Positions 20,891 to 37,237 of a stretch of DNA of 64,000 nt are shown piece after piece; positions within the stretch are counted from its first letter, which is position 1, and the number at the start of each line of letters is the position of its first letter. The stretch covers positions 660,159-724,158 of the forward strand of contig NZ_GG730300.1 of the NCBI RefSeq assembly GCF_000155975.1, read 5' to 3'. The notes below the pieces were generated by a model. It saw nothing but the letters and a program-made list of their open reading frames with translations. It was not told where the DNA came from and did not search any database. The stretch is from Citrobacter youngae ATCC 29220. GTDB lineage: Bacteria; Pseudomonadota; Gammaproteobacteria; Enterobacterales; Enterobacteriaceae. Made by a program: the position numbers and the translations under genes.

Positions 20891-22657
20891 ATGAAAGCAG
20901 CGGCAAAAACGCACAAACCAAAACGCCAGGAAGAACAAGCCAACTTTGTCAGTTGGCGTTTTGCGTTACTGTGCGGCTGTATTTTGCTGGCCCTGGGTTT
21001 CCTGTTGGGGCGCGTTGCCTGGCTGCAAATTATCGCGCCGGATATGCTGGTGCGTCAGGGCGACATGCGTTCTCTGCGCGTCCAGGAAGTCTCCACATCG
21101 CGCGGGATGATTACCGACCGTTCCGGTCGTCCGCTGGCGGTGAGCGTTCCGGTGAAAGCGATTTGGGCCGACCCGAAAGAGGTGCATGATGCGGGCGGCG
21201 TGAGCGTTGGCGAACGCTGGAGAGCGCTGTCGACCGCGCTCAATCTCCCGCTCGATCAGCTTGCTTCCCGCATTAACGCCAACCCTAAAGGGCGCTTTAT
21301 CTATCTGGCGCGTCAGGTTAACCCTGACATGGCCGACTACATCAAAAAACTTAAGCTGCCAGGTATTCACCTGCGTGAAGAATCCCGCCGTTACTATCCT
21401 TCCGGAGAAGTGACTGCTCACCTCATTGGTTTTACCAACGTTGACAGCCAGGGGATTGAAGGCGTTGAGAAGAGCTTCGATAAGTGGCTCACCGGACAGC
21501 CGGGCGAACGTATCGTACGTAAAGACCGCTATGGTCGCGTCATTGAAGATATCTCCTCCACCGACAGCCAGGCGGCGCATAACCTCGCGTTGAGCATTGA
21601 TGAGCGTTTACAGGCGCTGGTTTACCGTGAACTGAATAACGCCGTAGCGTTCAACAAAGCGGAGTCAGGCAGCGCCGTGCTGGTGGATGTCAACACCGGT
21701 GAAGTGCTGGCGATGGCGAACAGTCCGTCCTACAACCCCAACAACCTCTCCGGTACGCAAAAAGATGTCATGCGTAACCGTACCATTACCGACGTGTTTG
21801 AGCCGGGTTCCACCGTCAAGCCGATGGTGGTCATGACCGCGCTGCAGCGCGGAGTGGTACGCGAGAATACCGTACTCAATACGATTCCTTATCGAATTAA
21901 CGGTCACGAGATTAAAGACGTGGCGCGTTATAGCGAATTGACCCTTACCGGGGTTTTGCAGAAGTCGAGTAACGTCGGTGTTTCTAAGCTGGCGTTAGCG
22001 ATGCCGTCCTCAGCGTTAGTAGATACTTACTCACGTTTTGGGCTGGGAAAGGCGACCAATTTGGGGTTGGTCGGAGAACGCAGTGGCTTATATCCTCAAA
22101 AACAACGGTGGTCTGACATAGAGAGGGCCACCTTCTCTTTCGGCTATGGGCTAATGGTAACGCCGTTACAGTTAGCGCGAGTCTACGCAACGATCGGCAG
22201 CTATGGCGTTTATCGTCCGCTGTCGATTACTAAAGTCGATCCTCCTGTTCCGGGCGAGCGTATCTTCCCGGAAGCGACCGTACGTACCGTGGTGCACATG
22301 ATGGAAAGCGTGGCGCTGCCCGGCGGCGGCGGCGTGAAGGCGGCGATTAAAGGCTATCGCATCGCCATCAAAACCGGTACGGCGAAAAAAGTAGGGCCGG
22401 ATGGCCGCTACATCAACAAATACATTGCTTATACCGCAGGCGTTGCGCCTGCGAGTCAGCCGCGCTTCGCGCTGGTTGTTGTTATCAACGATCCGCAGGC
22501 GGGTAAATACTACGGTGGCGCCGTTTCCGCGCCGGTGTTCGGTGCCATCATGGGCGGCGTATTGCGCACCATGAACATCGAACCGGATGCGCTGGCAACG
22601 GGCGATAAAAATGAATTTGTGAATAATCAAGGCGAGGCAACAGGTGGCAGATCGTAA
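20891..22657 (+). CDS. ftsI: Division transpeptidase FtsI (PBP3)
   Basis: Septal peptidoglycan transpeptidase and beta-lactam target, 588 residues. One N-terminal membrane anchor (about 24-40), pedestal domain, then a penicillin-binding domain with Ser307-x-x-Lys310 (STVK), S359-S-N361 and K494-T-G-T. All active-site motifs are intact, and the insert sites linked to aztreonam resistance show no obvious insertion. Works with FtsW. murE begins 14 bases before its stop. Confidence 0.97.
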   Translation: MKAAAKTHKPKRQEEQANFVSWRFALLCGCILLALGFLLGRVAWLQIIAPDMLVRQGDMRSLRVQEVSTSRGMITDRSGRPLAVSVPVKAIWADPKEVHDAGGVSVGERWRALSTALNLPLDQLASRINANPKGRFIYLARQVNPDMADYIKKLKLPGIHLREESRRYYPSGEVTAHLIGFTNVDSQGIEGVEKSFDKWLTGQPGERIVRKDRYGRVIEDISSTDSQAAHNLALSIDERLQALVYRELNNAVAFNKAESGSAVLVDVNTGEVLAMANSPSYNPNNLSGTQKDVMRNRTITDVFEPGSTVKPMVVMTALQRGVVRENTVLNTIPYRINGHEIKDVARYSELTLTGVLQKSSNVGVSKLALAMPSSALVDTYSRFGLGKATNLGLVGERSGLYPQKQRWSDIERATFSFGYGLMVTPLQLARVYATIGSYGVYRPLSITKVDPPVPGERIFPEATVRTVVHMMESVALPGGGGVKAAIKGYRIAIKTGTAKKVGPDGRYINKYIAYTAGVAPASQPRFALVVVINDPQAGKYYGGAVSAPVFGAIMGGVLRTMNIEPDALATGDKNEFVNNQGEATGGRS

Positions 22658-24131
22658 TTTGCGCGACCTTCTTGCTCCATGGGTGCCAGGCGCACCGGAG
22701 CGAGCACTGCGGGAGATGACGCTCGACAGCCGTGTGGCTGCATCGGGCGATCTCTTTGTCGCAGTATTGGGTCATCAGGCGGACGGGCGTCGGTATATCC
22801 CGCAGGCGATAGCGCAAGGTGTGGCTGCCATTATTGCAGAAGCAAAAGATGAAGCGACTGACGGTGAAATCCGTGAAATGCACGGCGTTCCGGTTATCTA
22901 TCTCAGCCAGCTTAACGAACGTTTATCTGCACTGGCAGGCCGCTTTTACCACGAGCCGTCTGAAAAAATGCGTCTGGTCGGCGTGACCGGGACTAACGGT
23001 AAAACCACCACCACCCAATTGCTGGCGCAGTGGTGCCAACTGCTGGGCGAAACCAGCGCGGTTATGGGAACCGTCGGCAATGGCCTGTTGGGTAAAGTGA
23101 TCCCGACGGAAAATACCACCGGTTCAGCCGTTGATGTCCAGCACGTGCTGGCGGGGCTGGTTGCGCAGGGCGCAACGGTTGGCGCGATGGAAGTCTCTTC
23201 CCACGGTCTGGTTCAGCATCGCGTGGCGGCGCTGAAGTTTGCCGCATCAGTATTTACTAACTTAAGCCGTGACCATCTCGACTACCACGGCGACATGGAA
23301 CATTACGAAGCCGCGAAATGGCTGCTGTATTCCACGCACCATTGCGGTCAGGCCATCGTCAATGCGGATGATGAAGTCGGTCGTCGCTGGCTGGCCAAAC
23401 TTCCGGATGCGGTTGCCGTTTCGATGGAAGACCACATCAATCCGAACTGTCACGGTCGCTGGTTAAAAGCGGTTGACGTGAATTATCACGACAGCGGCGC
23501 AACGATTCGTTTTACCTCCTCATGGGGGAACGGCGAAATTGAAAGTCGCCTGATGGGCGCGTTTAACGTCAGCAATCTGCTGCTGGCGCTGGCAACGCTG
23601 CTGGCGCTGGGATATCCGTTAGCTGATTTACTGAAAACGGCGGCACGACTGCAGCCGGTTTGCGGGCGTATGGAAGTGTTCAGCGCGCCAGGCAAAACCA
23701 CCGTTGTGGTTGATTATGCCCATACGCCAGATGCGCTGGAAAAAGCGCTGCAGGCGGCGCGTTTGCACTGTACTGGCAAACTATGGTGCGTCTTTGGCTG
23801 CGGCGGCGATCGCGACAAAGGCAAACGTCCGCTGATGGGGGCGATTGCCGAGCAGTTTGCTGATGTTGTCGTGGTGACCGATGACAACCCGCGTACCGAA
23901 GAACCGCGCGCCATTATTAACGACATTCTGGCGGGGATGCTGGATGCCGGACGGGCGAAAGTGATGGAAGGGCGCGCCGAAGCGGTGACAAACGCCATTA
24001 TGCAGGCGCAAGAAAACGACGTGGTGCTGGTGGCCGGGAAAGGTCACGAAGACTACCAGATCGTTGGCTCGCAGCGCCTCGACTATTCTGACCGCGTAAC
24101 GGTAGCGCGTCTGCTGGGGGTCATCGCATGA
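22644..24131 (+). CDS. murE: UDP-MurNAc-tripeptide ligase MurE
   Basis: Cytoplasmic ATP-dependent ligase adding meso-diaminopimelate to UDP-MurNAc-Ala-Glu, 495 residues from a GTG start. P-loop GTNGKT (116-121). The DNPR motif (414-417) specifies diaminopimelate rather than lysine, as expected for a Gram-negative wall. Overlaps ftsI and murF. Confidence 0.97.
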   Translation: MADRNLRDLLAPWVPGAPERALREMTLDSRVAASGDLFVAVLGHQADGRRYIPQAIAQGVAAIIAEAKDEATDGEIREMHGVPVIYLSQLNERLSALAGRFYHEPSEKMRLVGVTGTNGKTTTTQLLAQWCQLLGETSAVMGTVGNGLLGKVIPTENTTGSAVDVQHVLAGLVAQGATVGAMEVSSHGLVQHRVAALKFAASVFTNLSRDHLDYHGDMEHYEAAKWLLYSTHHCGQAIVNADDEVGRRWLAKLPDAVAVSMEDHINPNCHGRWLKAVDVNYHDSGATIRFTSSWGNGEIESRLMGAFNVSNLLLALATLLALGYPLADLLKTAARLQPVCGRMEVFSAPGKTTVVVDYAHTPDALEKALQAARLHCTGKLWCVFGCGGDRDKGKRPLMGAIAEQFADVVVVTDDNPRTEEPRAIINDILAGMLDAGRAKVMEGRAEAVTNAIMQAQENDVVLVAGKGHEDYQIVGSQRLDYSDRVTVARLLGVIA

Positions 24132-25486
24132 TTAGCGTAACGCTCAGCCAACTGGCGGAGATCCTCCGTGGCGAACTGAAAGGGGGCGACCTGACCCTCG
24201 ATGCGGTGACCACCGATACGCGTAAAGTAACGCCGGGCTGCCTGTTTGTGGCGCTGAAAGGCGAACGCTTCGATGCCCACGATTTTGCCGATACGGCGAA
24301 AGATAATGGTGCGGGTGCGCTGCTGGTCAGCCGCGCGCTGGATACCGACCTGCCGCAGCTGGTTGTGAAAGACACGCGTCTGGCGTTTGGTGAACTGGCG
24401 GCGTGGGTGCGTGCCCAGGTGCCGGCTCGAATCGTCGCGCTGACCGGCTCATCTGGTAAAACGTCCGTCAAAGAGATGACCGCCGCTATTCTGAGCCGGT
24501 GTGGCAAAACGTTATACACCGCGGGCAACCTGAACAACGACATCGGCGTACCGATGACGCTGCTGCGCTTAAACAACGATTACGACTATGCCGTGATTGA
24601 ACTTGGCGCCAATCATCAGGGTGAAATCGCCTGGACCGTTGGCCTGACGCGCCCGGAAGCGGCGCTGGTGAACAACCTGGCGGCTGCGCACCTGGAAGGC
24701 TTCGGCTCTCTGGCTGGCGTTGCGAAGGCCAAAGGCGAAATTTTTACCGGCCTGTCGGCGAACGGTATCGCCATTATGAATGCCGACAACAACGACTGGC
24801 TGAACTGGCAGAACATCATCGGCGATCGCAAAGTCTGGCGCTTCTCCCCGAATGCGGCCAACAGCGACTTTTCGGCGACCAACGTTCACGTAACCTCACA
24901 CGGTACGGAGTTTTCATTGCAAACGCCAACCGGAAGCATTGATGTTCTGCTGCCGCTGCCGGGTCGTCACAACATTGCTAACGCCCTGGCGGCGGCTGCG
25001 CTCTCTATGGCGGTAGGCGCGACGCCTGAGGCGGTCAAAGCGGGCCTGAAGGATCTGCAAGCGGTGCCGGGACGTCTGTTCCCAATTCAACTCGCAGAAA
25101 ATCAGCTGCTGCTGGACGATTCCTATAACGCTAACGTCGGTTCGATGACCGCAGCGGTACAGGTGCTGTCCGAAATGCCGGGCTACCGCGTGCTGGTGGT
25201 GGGCGATATGGCAGAGCTTGGCGCTGAAAGCGAAGCATGCCACGTACAGGTGGGCGAAGCGGCGAAAACCGCGGGCATCGACCGTGTGCTAAGTACAGGG
25301 AAACTGAGTCAGGCAATCAGCCATGCCAGCGGCGTTGGCGAACATTTTGCGGATAAAACCGCGCTGGTCGCGCATCTTAAGGCGCTGATTGCAGAACATC
25401 AGATCATAACGATTTTAGTGAAGGGTTCACGTAGTGCCGCCATGGAAGAGGTAGTACGCGCATTACAGGAGAATGGGACATGTTAG
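24128..25486 (+). CDS. murF: UDP-MurNAc-pentapeptide ligase MurF
   Basis: Adds D-Ala-D-Ala to the UDP-MurNAc-tripeptide, the last cytoplasmic ligase step; 452 residues. P-loop GSSGKT (107-112). Three-domain Mur ligase fold with [12 protein letters not shown] near the C-terminal half. Starts with ATGA overlap with murE and overlaps mraY by seven bases. Confidence 0.97.
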   Translation: MISVTLSQLAEILRGELKGGDLTLDAVTTDTRKVTPGCLFVALKGERFDAHDFADTAKDNGAGALLVSRALDTDLPQLVVKDTRLAFGELAAWVRAQVPARIVALTGSSGKTSVKEMTAAILSRCGKTLYTAGNLNNDIGVPMTLLRLNNDYDYAVIELGANHQGEIAWTVGLTRPEAALVNNLAAAHLEGFGSLAGVAKAKGEIFTGLSANGIAIMNADNNDWLNWQNIIGDRKVWRFSPNAANSDFSATNVHVTSHGTEFSLQTPTGSIDVLLPLPGRHNIANALAAAALSMAVGATPEAVKAGLKDLQAVPGRLFPIQLAENQLLLDDSYNANVGSMTAAVQVLSEMPGYRVLVVGDMAELGAESEACHVQVGEAAKTAGIDRVLSTGKLSQAISHASGVGEHFADKTALVAHLKALIAEHQIITILVKGSRSAAMEEVVRALQENGTC

Positions 25487-26562
25487 TTTGGCTGGCCGAA
25501 CATTTGGTCAAATATTATTCCGGCTTTAACGTCTTTTCCTATCTGACGTTTCGCGCCATTGTCAGCCTGCTGACCGCGCTGTTCATCTCTTTGTGGATGG
25601 GCCCGCGCATGATCGCCCGCCTGCAAAAAATGTCCTTTGGACAGGTCGTCCGTAACGACGGTCCGGAATCGCACTTCAGTAAACGCGGTACGCCGACCAT
25701 GGGCGGGATTATGATCCTCACCGCGATCGTTATCTCCGTTCTGCTGTGGGCCTATCCGTCGAACCCATACGTATGGTGTGTGCTAGTGGTGCTGGTTGGC
25801 TACGGCATTATCGGTTTCGTCGATGACTACCGCAAAGTGGTACGCAAAGACACCAAGGGCCTGATTGCCCGCTGGAAGTACTTCTGGATGTCGGTGATTG
25901 CGCTGGGCGTAGCCTTTGCGCTGTATCTGGTCGGGAAAGATACCCCGGCGACCGAGCTGGTCGTGCCGTTTTTCAAAGACGTGATGCCGCAGCTGGGGCT
26001 GTTCTACGTCCTGCTGGCGTACTTTGTGATTGTGGGTACCGGTAATGCGGTAAACCTCACTGATGGCCTCGATGGCCTGGCGATTATGCCGACCGTGTTC
26101 GTGGCCGCGGGTTTTGCGCTGGTGGCATGGGCGACAGGTAACATGAATTTCGCAAACTACCTGCACATTCCGTATTTACGCCATGCCGGTGAACTGGTGA
26201 TCGTCTGCACGGCGATAGTTGGCGCGGGCTTAGGCTTCCTGTGGTTTAACACCTATCCGGCGCAGGTCTTTATGGGCGACGTCGGATCGCTGGCGCTGGG
26301 CGGCGCGCTGGGCATTATTGCCGTGCTGCTGCGTCAGGAGTTCCTGCTGGTGATCATGGGCGGCGTATTCGTCGTAGAAACCCTGTCGGTCATTCTGCAG
26401 GTCGGTTCCTTTAAGCTGCGCGGACAGCGCATCTTCCGTATGGCGCCGATTCACCACCACTATGAACTGAAAGGCTGGCCGGAACCGCGCGTGATTGTGC
26501 GCTTCTGGATTATTTCGCTGATGCTGGTGCTGATTGGCCTGGCAACGCTGAAGGTACGTTAA
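25480..26562 (+). CDS. mraY: Phospho-MurNAc-pentapeptide transferase MraY
   Basis: Integral membrane enzyme that links phospho-MurNAc-pentapeptide to undecaprenyl phosphate, forming lipid I. 360 residues with about 10 membrane segments. Catalytic acidic residues Asp115-Asp116 (DDYRK) and Asp267 (MGDVGS) are present, plus the MAPIHHHYE loop. Identical in length to E. coli. Confidence 0.97.
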   Translation: MLVWLAEHLVKYYSGFNVFSYLTFRAIVSLLTALFISLWMGPRMIARLQKMSFGQVVRNDGPESHFSKRGTPTMGGIMILTAIVISVLLWAYPSNPYVWCVLVVLVGYGIIGFVDDYRKVVRKDTKGLIARWKYFWMSVIALGVAFALYLVGKDTPATELVVPFFKDVMPQLGLFYVLLAYFVIVGTGNAVNLTDGLDGLAIMPTVFVAAGFALVAWATGNMNFANYLHIPYLRHAGELVIVCTAIVGAGLGFLWFNTYPAQVFMGDVGSLALGGALGIIAVLLRQEFLLVIMGGVFVVETLSVILQVGSFKLRGQRIFRMAPIHHHYELKGWPEPRVIVRFWIISLMLVLIGLATLKVR

Positions 26563-26564
26563 TC

Positions 26565-27881
26565 ATGGCTGATTACCAGGGTAAAAAAGTCGTCATTATC
26601 GGTCTGGGTTTGACCGGGCTGTCCTGCGTGGATTTCTTCCTGGCGCGTGGCGTGACGCCGCGCGTGATGGATACCCGCGCGACGCCGCCGGGCCTGGATA
26701 AACTACCGGAAGCGGTTGAGCGGCATGTTGGCAGCCTGAATGATGACTGGCTGCTGGCCGCCGATCTCATCGTCGCCAGCCCTGGTATCGCCCTGGCGCA
26801 TCCTTCGCTGAGCGCCGCCGCCGATGCGGGAATTGAAATTGTTGGCGACATTGAGCTGTTTTGTCGCGAAGCGCAGGCGCCGATCGTCGCGATCACCGGC
26901 TCGAACGGGAAAAGCACCGTTACTACGCTGGTGGGTGAGATGGCGAAAGCGGCCGGAGTAAACGTGGGGGTCGGCGGTAACATTGGTCTGCCCGCGTTGA
27001 TGCTGCTGGATGCGGAGCGCGAACTGTATGTTCTGGAACTGTCCAGTTTCCAACTGGAGACAACCTCCAGTCTACAGGCCGTAGCCGCCACCATTTTGAA
27101 CGTTACCGAAGATCATATGGACAGGTATCCGTTTGGCCTGCAGCAGTATCGTGCGGCCAAACTGCGCGTTTATGAGAATGCGAAAGTCTGCGTGGTCAAC
27201 GCCGATGATGCGCTGACAATGCCGGTTCGTGGCGCAGATGAGCGTTGTGTGAGCTTTGGCATCAACATGGGGGACTATCACCTGAACCGTCAGCAGGGCG
27301 AAACCTGGCTGCGGGTGAAGGGTGAAAAAGTTCTGAACGTGAAAGAGATGACGCTTACCGGCCAGCATAACTACACCAACGCCCTGGCGGCGCTGGCGCT
27401 GGCTGATGCTGCGGGGCTGCCGCGGGCGTCGAGCCTGAAAGCGCTCACCACCTTTACCGGTCTGGCGCATCGTTTCCAGCTGGTTCTTAATCATAACGGT
27501 GTGCGTTGGATCAACGATTCAAAAGCCACTAACGTGGGCAGCACCGAAGCGGCGCTGAATGGCCTGCACGTTGACGGTACGCTGCACCTGCTGCTGGGCG
27601 GCGACGGGAAATCCGCTGACTTTATGCCGCTGCAACGTTACCTGACCGGCGACAACATTCGTCTGTACTGCTTTGGTCGCGATGGCGCGCAGCTTGCCGC
27701 TCTGCGACCTGAGGCTGCGGAGCAAACTGAGACCATGGAGCAGGCGATGCGTCTGCTCGCGCCGCGCGTGAAGCCGGGCGATATGGTGCTGCTGTCGCCC
27801 GCCTGCGCCAGCCTCGACCAGTTCAAGAACTTTGAGCAACGCGGCGATGTCTTTACCCGCCTGGCGAAGGAGTTGGGTTGA
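26565..27881 (+). CDS. murD: UDP-MurNAc-Ala-Glu ligase MurD
   Basis: ATP-dependent addition of D-glutamate to UDP-MurNAc-L-alanine, 438 residues. P-loop GSNGKST (112-118); Rossmann-like N-terminus [12 protein letters not shown]; ligase segment [14 protein letters not shown]. Starts two bases after mraY and overlaps ftsW by one base (TGATG). Confidence 0.97.
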   Translation: MADYQGKKVVIIGLGLTGLSCVDFFLARGVTPRVMDTRATPPGLDKLPEAVERHVGSLNDDWLLAADLIVASPGIALAHPSLSAAADAGIEIVGDIELFCREAQAPIVAITGSNGKSTVTTLVGEMAKAAGVNVGVGGNIGLPALMLLDAERELYVLELSSFQLETTSSLQAVAATILNVTEDHMDRYPFGLQQYRAAKLRVYENAKVCVVNADDALTMPVRGADERCVSFGINMGDYHLNRQQGETWLRVKGEKVLNVKEMTLTGQHNYTNALAALALADAAGLPRASSLKALTTFTGLAHRFQLVLNHNGVRWINDSKATNVGSTEAALNGLHVDGTLHLLLGGDGKSADFMPLQRYLTGDNIRLYCFGRDGAQLAALRPEAAEQTETMEQAMRLLAPRVKPGDMVLLSPACASLDQFKNFEQRGDVFTRLAKELG

Positions 27882-29125
27882 TGCGCTTATCTCTCCCTCG
27901 TCTGAGACTGCCGCGCTTACCGGGACTGGGTGTCCTGGCGTGGGTCTTTGCGGCACTTAAAGGCTGGGTGATGGCTTCGCGTGATAAAGACGCGGACAGC
28001 CTGATCATGTATGACCGCATGCTGCTGTGGCTGACCTTTGGTCTGGCGGCAATTGGTTTCATCATGGTGACGTCGGCATCAATGCCGGTAGGACAACGTC
28101 TGGCGGGCGATCCGTTCCTGTTTGCCAAGCGTGATGCGCTGTACATCTTTTTGGCGTTCTGTCTGGCGATGGTCACGCTGCGTCTGCCGATGGAGTTCTG
28201 GCAGAAGTACAGCACCACGATGCTCATTGCCTCCATCATTATGTTGTTGATCGTACTGGTGGTGGGGAGCTCGGTTAACGGGGCATCGCGCTGGATTGCG
28301 CTGGGACCGCTGCGTATTCAGCCTGCGGAATTTACCAAGCTGTCGCTGTTCTGTTATCTCGCCAACTACCTGGTACGTAAAGTAGATGAAGTGCGTAACA
28401 ACCTGCGCGGCTTCCTGAAACCGATGGGTGTGATCCTGGTGCTGGCGGTATTACTGCTGGCCCAACCGGATCTCGGTACGGTGGTGGTGCTGTTTGTGAC
28501 CACGCTGGCGATGCTGTTTCTGGCTGGCGCGAAACTGTGGCAGTTCATTGCCATCATCGGTATGGGGATCTCGGCGGTGGTACTGCTGATCCTCGCCGAA
28601 CCGTATCGTATTCGTCGCGTAACCTCTTTCTGGAACCCATGGGAAGATCCGTTCGGCAGCGGCTACCAGCTGACGCAATCGCTGATGGCCTTTGGTCGCG
28701 GTGAGGTTTGGGGACAGGGGTTAGGTAATTCAGTCCAAAAACTGGAGTATTTACCGGAAGCGCACACCGACTTCATCTTCGCCATTATTGGGGAAGAGCT
28801 GGGTTATATCGGTGTGGTATTGGCACTTTTAATGGTATTCTTCGTCGCTTTTCGCGCGATGTCGATTGGCCGTAAGGCGCTGGAAATTGACCACCGTTTT
28901 TCAGGCTTTTTAGCCTGCTCCATCGGGATCTGGTTTAGCTTCCAGGCGCTGGTAAACGTCGGCGCGGCGGCAGGTATGTTGCCGACCAAAGGTCTGACGT
29001 TACCGCTGATCAGTTATGGTGGTTCCAGTTTGTTGATCATGTCGACGGCCATCATGTTTTTGTTACGTATTGATTATGAAACGCGTCTGGAAAAAGCCCA
29101 GGCGTTTACACGAGGTGCACGATGA
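27881..29125 (+). CDS. ftsW: Division glycosyltransferase FtsW
   Basis: SEDS-family peptidoglycan polymerase that partners FtsI at the septum; 414 residues with about 10 membrane segments. The ATG used (MRLSLPRL) lies directly after a TTG in the same frame and matches E. coli. Family sequences [20 protein letters not shown] and [11 protein letters not shown] are present, with the putative catalytic Asp in [10 protein letters not shown]. Confidence 0.97.
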   Translation: MRLSLPRLRLPRLPGLGVLAWVFAALKGWVMASRDKDADSLIMYDRMLLWLTFGLAAIGFIMVTSASMPVGQRLAGDPFLFAKRDALYIFLAFCLAMVTLRLPMEFWQKYSTTMLIASIIMLLIVLVVGSSVNGASRWIALGPLRIQPAEFTKLSLFCYLANYLVRKVDEVRNNLRGFLKPMGVILVLAVLLLAQPDLGTVVVLFVTTLAMLFLAGAKLWQFIAIIGMGISAVVLLILAEPYRIRRVTSFWNPWEDPFGSGYQLTQSLMAFGRGEVWGQGLGNSVQKLEYLPEAHTDFIFAIIGEELGYIGVVLALLMVFFVAFRAMSIGRKALEIDHRFSGFLACSIGIWFSFQALVNVGAAAGMLPTKGLTLPLISYGGSSLLIMSTAIMFLLRIDYETRLEKAQAFTRGAR

Positions 29126-30189
29126 GTGGTCAACCGAAGCGGTTAATGGTGATGGCGGGCGGTACCGGCGGACATGTGTTCCCGGGGCTGGCGGTCGCGC
29201 ATCATTTAATGGCTCAGGGCTGGCAGGTTCGTTGGCTGGGCACCGCCGATCGTATGGAAGCAGACTTAGTGCCGAAGCATGGCATTGACATTGATTTTAT
29301 TCGCATCTCCGGTTTGCGTGGCAAAGGCGTCAATGCGCTACTGGCCGCGCCCGTAAGGATTTTTAACGCCTGGCGTCAGGCGCGCGCCATCATGAAGCAG
29401 TTTAAGCCTGATGTGGTGCTCGGTATGGGCGGCTACGTGTCTGGTCCTGGCGGCCTGGCGGCCTGGTCATTAGGCATTCCGGTGGTGCTGCATGAGCAAA
29501 ACGGTATTGCGGGATTAACCAACAAATGGCTGGCGAAGATCGCAACGAAGGTGATGCAGGCATTCCCTGGCGCTTTCCCGAATGCGGAAGTGGTGGGTAA
29601 CCCGGTACGTACCGACGTGCTGGCGCTGCCGCTGCCTCAGGAGCGTCTGGCTGGGCGTGAAGGCCCGGTTCGCGTGCTGGTGGTTGGTGGCTCTCAGGGC
29701 GCGCGCGTACTGAACCAGACGATGCCGCAGGTTGCCGCAAGGCTTGGCGACGCGGTGGCTGTCTGGCATCAGAGCGGCAAAGGCGCACAGCAGACCGTCG
29801 AGCAGGCTTACGCCGATGCGGGGCAACCGCAGCACAAGGTTACTGAGTTTATTGATGATATGGCAGCAGCCTATGCGTGGGCGGATGTTGTGGTTTGTCG
29901 CTCAGGCGCGCTGACGGTGAGTGAGATTGCCGCCGCAGGCTTACCTGCGCTGTTTGTGCCGTTCCAGCACAAAGACAGACAGCAGTACTGGAATGCGCTG
30001 CCGCTGGAGAAAGCGGGCGCCGCCAAAATTCTTGAGCAGCCGCAGTTTACTGTGGATGCCGTCGCCAGCACCCTTGCCGGGTGGTCGCGAGAAACCTTAT
30101 TAACCATGGCAGAACGTGCGCGCGCCGCATCCATACCGGATGCCACAGAACGCGTTGCAAATGAAGTAAGCCGGGCTGCCCGGGCGTAA
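29122..30189 (+). CDS. murG: Lipid II synthase MurG
   Basis: Peripheral inner-membrane GT-B glycosyltransferase that adds GlcNAc to lipid I, 355 residues. N-terminal glycine loop [12 protein letters not shown] (13-24, His18), second loop [11 protein letters not shown], and the UDP-GlcNAc site [18 protein letters not shown]. Overlaps ftsW by four bases. 51 bases separate it from murC. Confidence 0.97.
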   Translation: MSGQPKRLMVMAGGTGGHVFPGLAVAHHLMAQGWQVRWLGTADRMEADLVPKHGIDIDFIRISGLRGKGVNALLAAPVRIFNAWRQARAIMKQFKPDVVLGMGGYVSGPGGLAAWSLGIPVVLHEQNGIAGLTNKWLAKIATKVMQAFPGAFPNAEVVGNPVRTDVLALPLPQERLAGREGPVRVLVVGGSQGARVLNQTMPQVAARLGDAVAVWHQSGKGAQQTVEQAYADAGQPQHKVTEFIDDMAAAYAWADVVVCRSGALTVSEIAAAGLPALFVPFQHKDRQQYWNALPLEKAGAAKILEQPQFTVDAVASTLAGWSRETLLTMAERARAASIPDATERVANEVSRAARA

Positions 30190-30240
30190 TTGTGGTGATG
30201 CCTTTTGCATCGCATGAACTAAGAAGTTAATGGCTAAAGA

Positions 30241-32629
<2,389 letters not shown>

Positions 32630-32630
32630 T

Positions 32631-33464
32631 ATGTCGCAGGCTGCGCTGAACACGCGAAACGGTGATGAAGAAGACGTAAATTCCTCACGCCGCAATAATG
32701 GAACGCGTCTTGCAGGAATACTGTTCCTGCTGACAGTGCTGTGCACCGTGTTTGTCAGCGGCTGGGTGGTGTTGGGATGGATGGAAGACGCGCAGCGTTT
32801 GCCCTTGTCAAAACTGGTGTTAACCGGCGAACGGCATTACACGCGCAATGACGATATCCGTCAGTCCATCCTGGCGCTGGGCGCGCCGGGAACCTTTATG
32901 ACTCAGGATGTGAACATCATCCAGAGTCAGATTGAACGCCTCCCCTGGATTAAACAGGCGAGCGTCAGAAAGCAATGGCCTGATGAATTGAAGATTCATC
33001 TGGTTGAATATGTGCCAATAGCGCGTTGGAATGACCAACACATGGTGGATGCCGAAGGCAATACGTTCAGTGTCCCAGCCGGTCGGGCCAATAAGCAGGT
33101 ATTACCCATGTTGTACGGGCCGGAAGGCAGCGCAAGTGAAGTGTTGCAGGGGTACCGCGATATGGGGCAGGTGCTGGCTAAGGATAGATTCACCCTGAAG
33201 GAAGCGGCAATGACCGCTCGTCGTTCCTGGCAGTTGACGCTGAATAACGATATTAAGCTCAATCTGGGCAGGGGAGATACGATAAAACGTTTGGCTCGCT
33301 TTGTGGAACTCTACCCGGTTTTACAGCAGCAGGCGCAAACCGATGGCAAACGGATTAGCTACGTTGATTTGCGTTATGACTCAGGAGCGGCAGTAGGCTG
33401 GGTTCCCTTGCCTCCTGAGCAATCTAATCAGCAACAGAATCAGGCACAGGCAGAACAACAATGA
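32631..33464 (+). CDS. ftsQ: Cell division protein FtsQ
   Basis: Divisome assembly protein of 277 residues, one more than in E. coli. Cytoplasmic tail, one membrane segment (about 25-45, [22 protein letters not shown]), a POTRA domain ([20 protein letters not shown]) and the beta domain that holds FtsB. A Gln-rich C-terminal tail ends it. Overlaps ftsA by four bases. Confidence 0.96.
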   Translation: MSQAALNTRNGDEEDVNSSRRNNGTRLAGILFLLTVLCTVFVSGWVVLGWMEDAQRLPLSKLVLTGERHYTRNDDIRQSILALGAPGTFMTQDVNIIQSQIERLPWIKQASVRKQWPDELKIHLVEYVPIARWNDQHMVDAEGNTFSVPAGRANKQVLPMLYGPEGSASEVLQGYRDMGQVLAKDRFTLKEAAMTARRSWQLTLNNDIKLNLGRGDTIKRLARFVELYPVLQQQAQTDGKRISYVDLRYDSGAAVGWVPLPPEQSNQQQNQAQAEQQ

Positions 33465-34723
33465 TCAAGGCGACGGACAGAAAACTGGTAGTTGGACTGG
33501 AGATAGGCACCGCGAAGGTTGCCGCTTTAGTAGGGGAGGTTCTGCCCGACGGCATGGTCAATATCATTGGCGTGGGCAGTTGCCCATCGCGAGGTATGGA
33601 TAAAGGTGGGGTGAATGACCTTGAGTCGGTGGTGAAATGCGTACAGCGCGCCATTGACCAGGCTGAACTGATGGCGGATTGCCAGATCTCCTCGGTGTAT
33701 CTGGCGCTTTCCGGTAAGCATATTAGCTGTCAGAATGAAATTGGTATGGTGCCCATTTCCGAAGAGGAAGTGACGCAGGAAGATGTGGAAAACGTCGTAC
33801 ATACGGCAAAATCCGTACGCGTTCGCGATGAACATCGTGTTCTGCACGTTATTCCGCAGGAATACGCCATTGACTACCAGGAAGGCATTAAAAATCCGGT
33901 GGGGCTTTCCGGCGTACGTATGCAGGCAAAGGTTCATCTTATTACCTGCCATAACGACATGGCGAAAAACATCGTCAAAGCCGTTGAACGTTGCGGTCTT
34001 AAAGTGGACCAACTGATTTTCGCAGGGCTGGCAGCCAGTTATTCCGTGTTGACGGAAGATGAACGTGAGTTGGGCGTCTGCGTGGTAGATATTGGTGGTG
34101 GTACAATGGACATCGCCGTTTATACTGGCGGGGCGTTGCGCCATACCAAAGTGATCCCTTATGCAGGGAATGTTGTGACCAGCGATATCGCGTATGCCTT
34201 TGGTACGCCGCCGAGCGATGCCGAAGCCATTAAAGTACGCCATGGTTGCGCACTGGGCTCTATCGTCGGTAAAGACGAGAGCGTTGAAGTGCCAAGCGTG
34301 GGCGGTCGTCCGCCGCGTAGCCTGCAGCGTCAGACTTTAGCAGAGGTCATTGAGCCGCGTTATACCGAGCTGCTCAACCTGGTCAACGAAGAAATTTTGC
34401 AATTACAGGAACAGCTTCGCCAGCAGGGTGTGAAACATCATCTGGCGGCGGGGATTGTGTTAACCGGTGGCGCGGCGCAAATTGAAGGTCTTGCGGCCTG
34501 TGCCCAGCGCGTGTTCCATACGCAAGTCCGTATTGGCGCACCGCTGAATATTACCGGTCTGACGGATTATGCCCAGGAGCCGTATTATTCAACGGCGGTG
34601 GGGTTGCTTCACTACGGGAAAGAATCCCATTTAAGTGGTGAGGCTGAAGTAGAAAAACGCGTAACGGCGTCAGTTGGCTCGTGGATCAAACGACTCAATA
34701 GCTGGCTGCGAAAAGAGTTTTAA
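33461..34723 (+). CDS. ftsA: Cell division protein FtsA
   Basis: Actin-like ATPase that tethers FtsZ to the membrane, 420 residues. N-terminal [17 protein letters not shown] phosphate loop, 1C subdomain, [15 protein letters not shown] second phosphate loop, and the C-terminal amphipathic helix [13 protein letters not shown] that binds membrane. All as in E. coli. Confidence 0.97.
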   Translation: MIKATDRKLVVGLEIGTAKVAALVGEVLPDGMVNIIGVGSCPSRGMDKGGVNDLESVVKCVQRAIDQAELMADCQISSVYLALSGKHISCQNEIGMVPISEEEVTQEDVENVVHTAKSVRVRDEHRVLHVIPQEYAIDYQEGIKNPVGLSGVRMQAKVHLITCHNDMAKNIVKAVERCGLKVDQLIFAGLAASYSVLTEDERELGVCVVDIGGGTMDIAVYTGGALRHTKVIPYAGNVVTSDIAYAFGTPPSDAEAIKVRHGCALGSIVGKDESVEVPSVGGRPPRSLQRQTLAEVIEPRYTELLNLVNEEILQLQEQLRQQGVKHHLAAGIVLTGGAAQIEGLAACAQRVFHTQVRIGAPLNITGLTDYAQEPYYSTAVGLLHYGKESHLSGEAEVEKRVTASVGSWIKRLNSWLRKEF

Positions 34724-34731
34724 TTTTTAAA

Positions 34732-34756
34732 GAGACCGACGCACATTAAAGGTCTC
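34732..34756 (+). other. ftsA-ftsZ intergenic hairpin
   Basis: GAGACC (34732-34737) pairs with GGTCTC (34751-34756) over a 13-base loop, 30 bases before the ftsZ start. In an mRNA whose ftsZ portion is needed in excess, such a stem could protect a processed 5' end; that role is inference. Confidence 0.45.
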
Positions 34757-34785
34757 AGGCGACAGGCACAACGGAGAGAGAAACT

Positions 34786-35937
34786 ATGTTTGAACCTATG
34801 GAACTAACCAATGACGCGGTGATTAAAGTCATCGGCGTCGGCGGCGGCGGCGGTAATGCCGTTGAACACATGGTGCGCGAGCGCATCGAAGGTGTTGAAT
34901 TCTTCGCAGTGAATACCGACGCTCAGGCGTTGCGTAAAACGGCGGTTGGACAGACCATTCAGATTGGTAGCGGCATCACCAAAGGTCTGGGCGCGGGTGC
35001 AAACCCGGAAGTCGGTCGTAATGCGGCAGACGAAGATCGTGAAGCTCTGCGTGCAGCGCTTGACGGCGCAGACATGGTGTTTATCGCAGCTGGTATGGGC
35101 GGCGGTACCGGAACCGGTGCAGCGCCAGTGGTTGCTGAAGTAGCAAAAGATTTAGGTATTCTGACCGTTGCTGTCGTGACCAAGCCTTTCAACTTTGAAG
35201 GCAAGAAGCGTATGGCATTTGCGGAGCAGGGTATCACCGAGCTGTCCAAACATGTGGACTCTCTGATCACTATCCCGAACGACAAACTGCTGAAAGTGCT
35301 GGGTCGTGGTATCTCCCTGCTGGACGCGTTTGGCGCAGCGAACGACGTGCTGAAAGGCGCGGTTCAGGGTATCGCTGAACTGATCACCCGTCCGGGCCTG
35401 ATGAACGTCGACTTTGCCGACGTACGCACCGTGATGTCCGAAATGGGCTACGCGATGATGGGTTCCGGCGTGGCAAGCGGTGAAGACCGTGCGGAAGAAG
35501 CGGCTGAAATGGCTATCTCTTCTCCGCTGCTGGAAGATATCGATCTGTCTGGCGCGCGCGGCGTGCTGGTCAACATTACTGCGGGCTTCGACCTGCGTCT
35601 GGATGAGTTCGAAACCGTGGGTAACACCATCCGTGCATTTGCATCGGATAACGCGACCGTGGTTATCGGTACCTCTCTGGATCCGGATATGAACGACGAA
35701 CTGCGCGTGACCGTTGTGGCGACTGGAATTGGTATGGACAAGCGTCCTGAAATCACTCTGGTGACCAACAAGCAGGTTCAGCAGCCGGTAATGGATCGTT
35801 ACCAGCAGCACGGTATGGCGCCGTTGACGCAAGAGCAAAAACCGGTAGCGAAAGTGGTTAACGACAATACGCCGCAAACCACGAAAGAGCCGGATTATCT
35901 GGATATCCCTGCATTCCTGCGTAAGCAAGCTGATTAA
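34786..35937 (+). CDS. ftsZ: Cell division tubulin homologue FtsZ
   Basis: GTPase that builds the cytokinetic Z ring, 383 residues. Tubulin signature GGGTGTG (105-111), T7 loop and the conserved C-terminal peptide [14 protein letters not shown] (about 370-383) that contacts FtsA and ZipA. Preceded by GGAGAGAGAAACT, a strong ribosome site. Same length as E. coli. Confidence 0.98.
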   Translation: MFEPMELTNDAVIKVIGVGGGGGNAVEHMVRERIEGVEFFAVNTDAQALRKTAVGQTIQIGSGITKGLGAGANPEVGRNAADEDREALRAALDGADMVFIAAGMGGGTGTGAAPVVAEVAKDLGILTVAVVTKPFNFEGKKRMAFAEQGITELSKHVDSLITIPNDKLLKVLGRGISLLDAFGAANDVLKGAVQGIAELITRPGLMNVDFADVRTVMSEMGYAMMGSGVASGEDRAEEAAEMAISSPLLEDIDLSGARGVLVNITAGFDLRLDEFETVGNTIRAFASDNATVVIGTSLDPDMNDELRVTVVATGIGMDKRPEITLVTNKQVQQPVMDRYQQHGMAPLTQEQKPVAKVVNDNTPQTTKEPDYLDIPAFLRKQAD

Positions 35938-35968
35938 GAATTAGCTGGAATTTGGGGATCGTGGCTCT

Positions 35969-35999
35969 TTGTGCTAAACTGGCCCACCGAATGTATAGT
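35969..35999 (+). promoter_or_regulatory. Probable lpxC promoter
   Basis: TATAGT at 35994-35999 follows TTGTGC at 35969-35974 with a long 19-base spacer, and TAAACT lies between. The region is near identical in layout to E. coli, where lpxC has its own promoter. The overlapping short stem CCGAA...TTCGG could also end ftsZ transcripts. Confidence 0.45.
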
Positions 36000-36016
36000 A
36001 CACTTCGGTTGGATAG

Positions 36017-36955
<939 letters not shown>

Positions 36956-36978
36956 CGACATACGTTGTCGCATAAATT

Positions 36979-37029
36979 CGACTGGTTAATCTGGCACTCT
37001 CTCCGGCCAGGTGAGCCAGTCGTTTTTTT
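36979..37029 (+). terminator. lpxC/dcw cluster terminator
   Basis: CGACTGG (36979-36985) pairs with CCAGTCG (37016-37022), with inner CTGG/CCAG pairing, then a T7 run. It closes the division and wall cluster. Confidence 0.88.
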
Positions 37030-37237
37030 ATTTTCCGATTGCAAACCATCTTCTCTGAAGCGACTTTCTCCCCACCGGCAGAGTAAAATAGCGTTCGATC
37101 GCTGCTTTCTTAAGCATATTTACCCGCGAGTTGCTGTCATTACTGCTGTGGAGCGTACGCTTTAATGGTAATATTTGTGCGCAAAAATGGTTTTGCATTT
37201 GTAACCCCAAACGCAGGGCATATCGGGTGGCACTAAC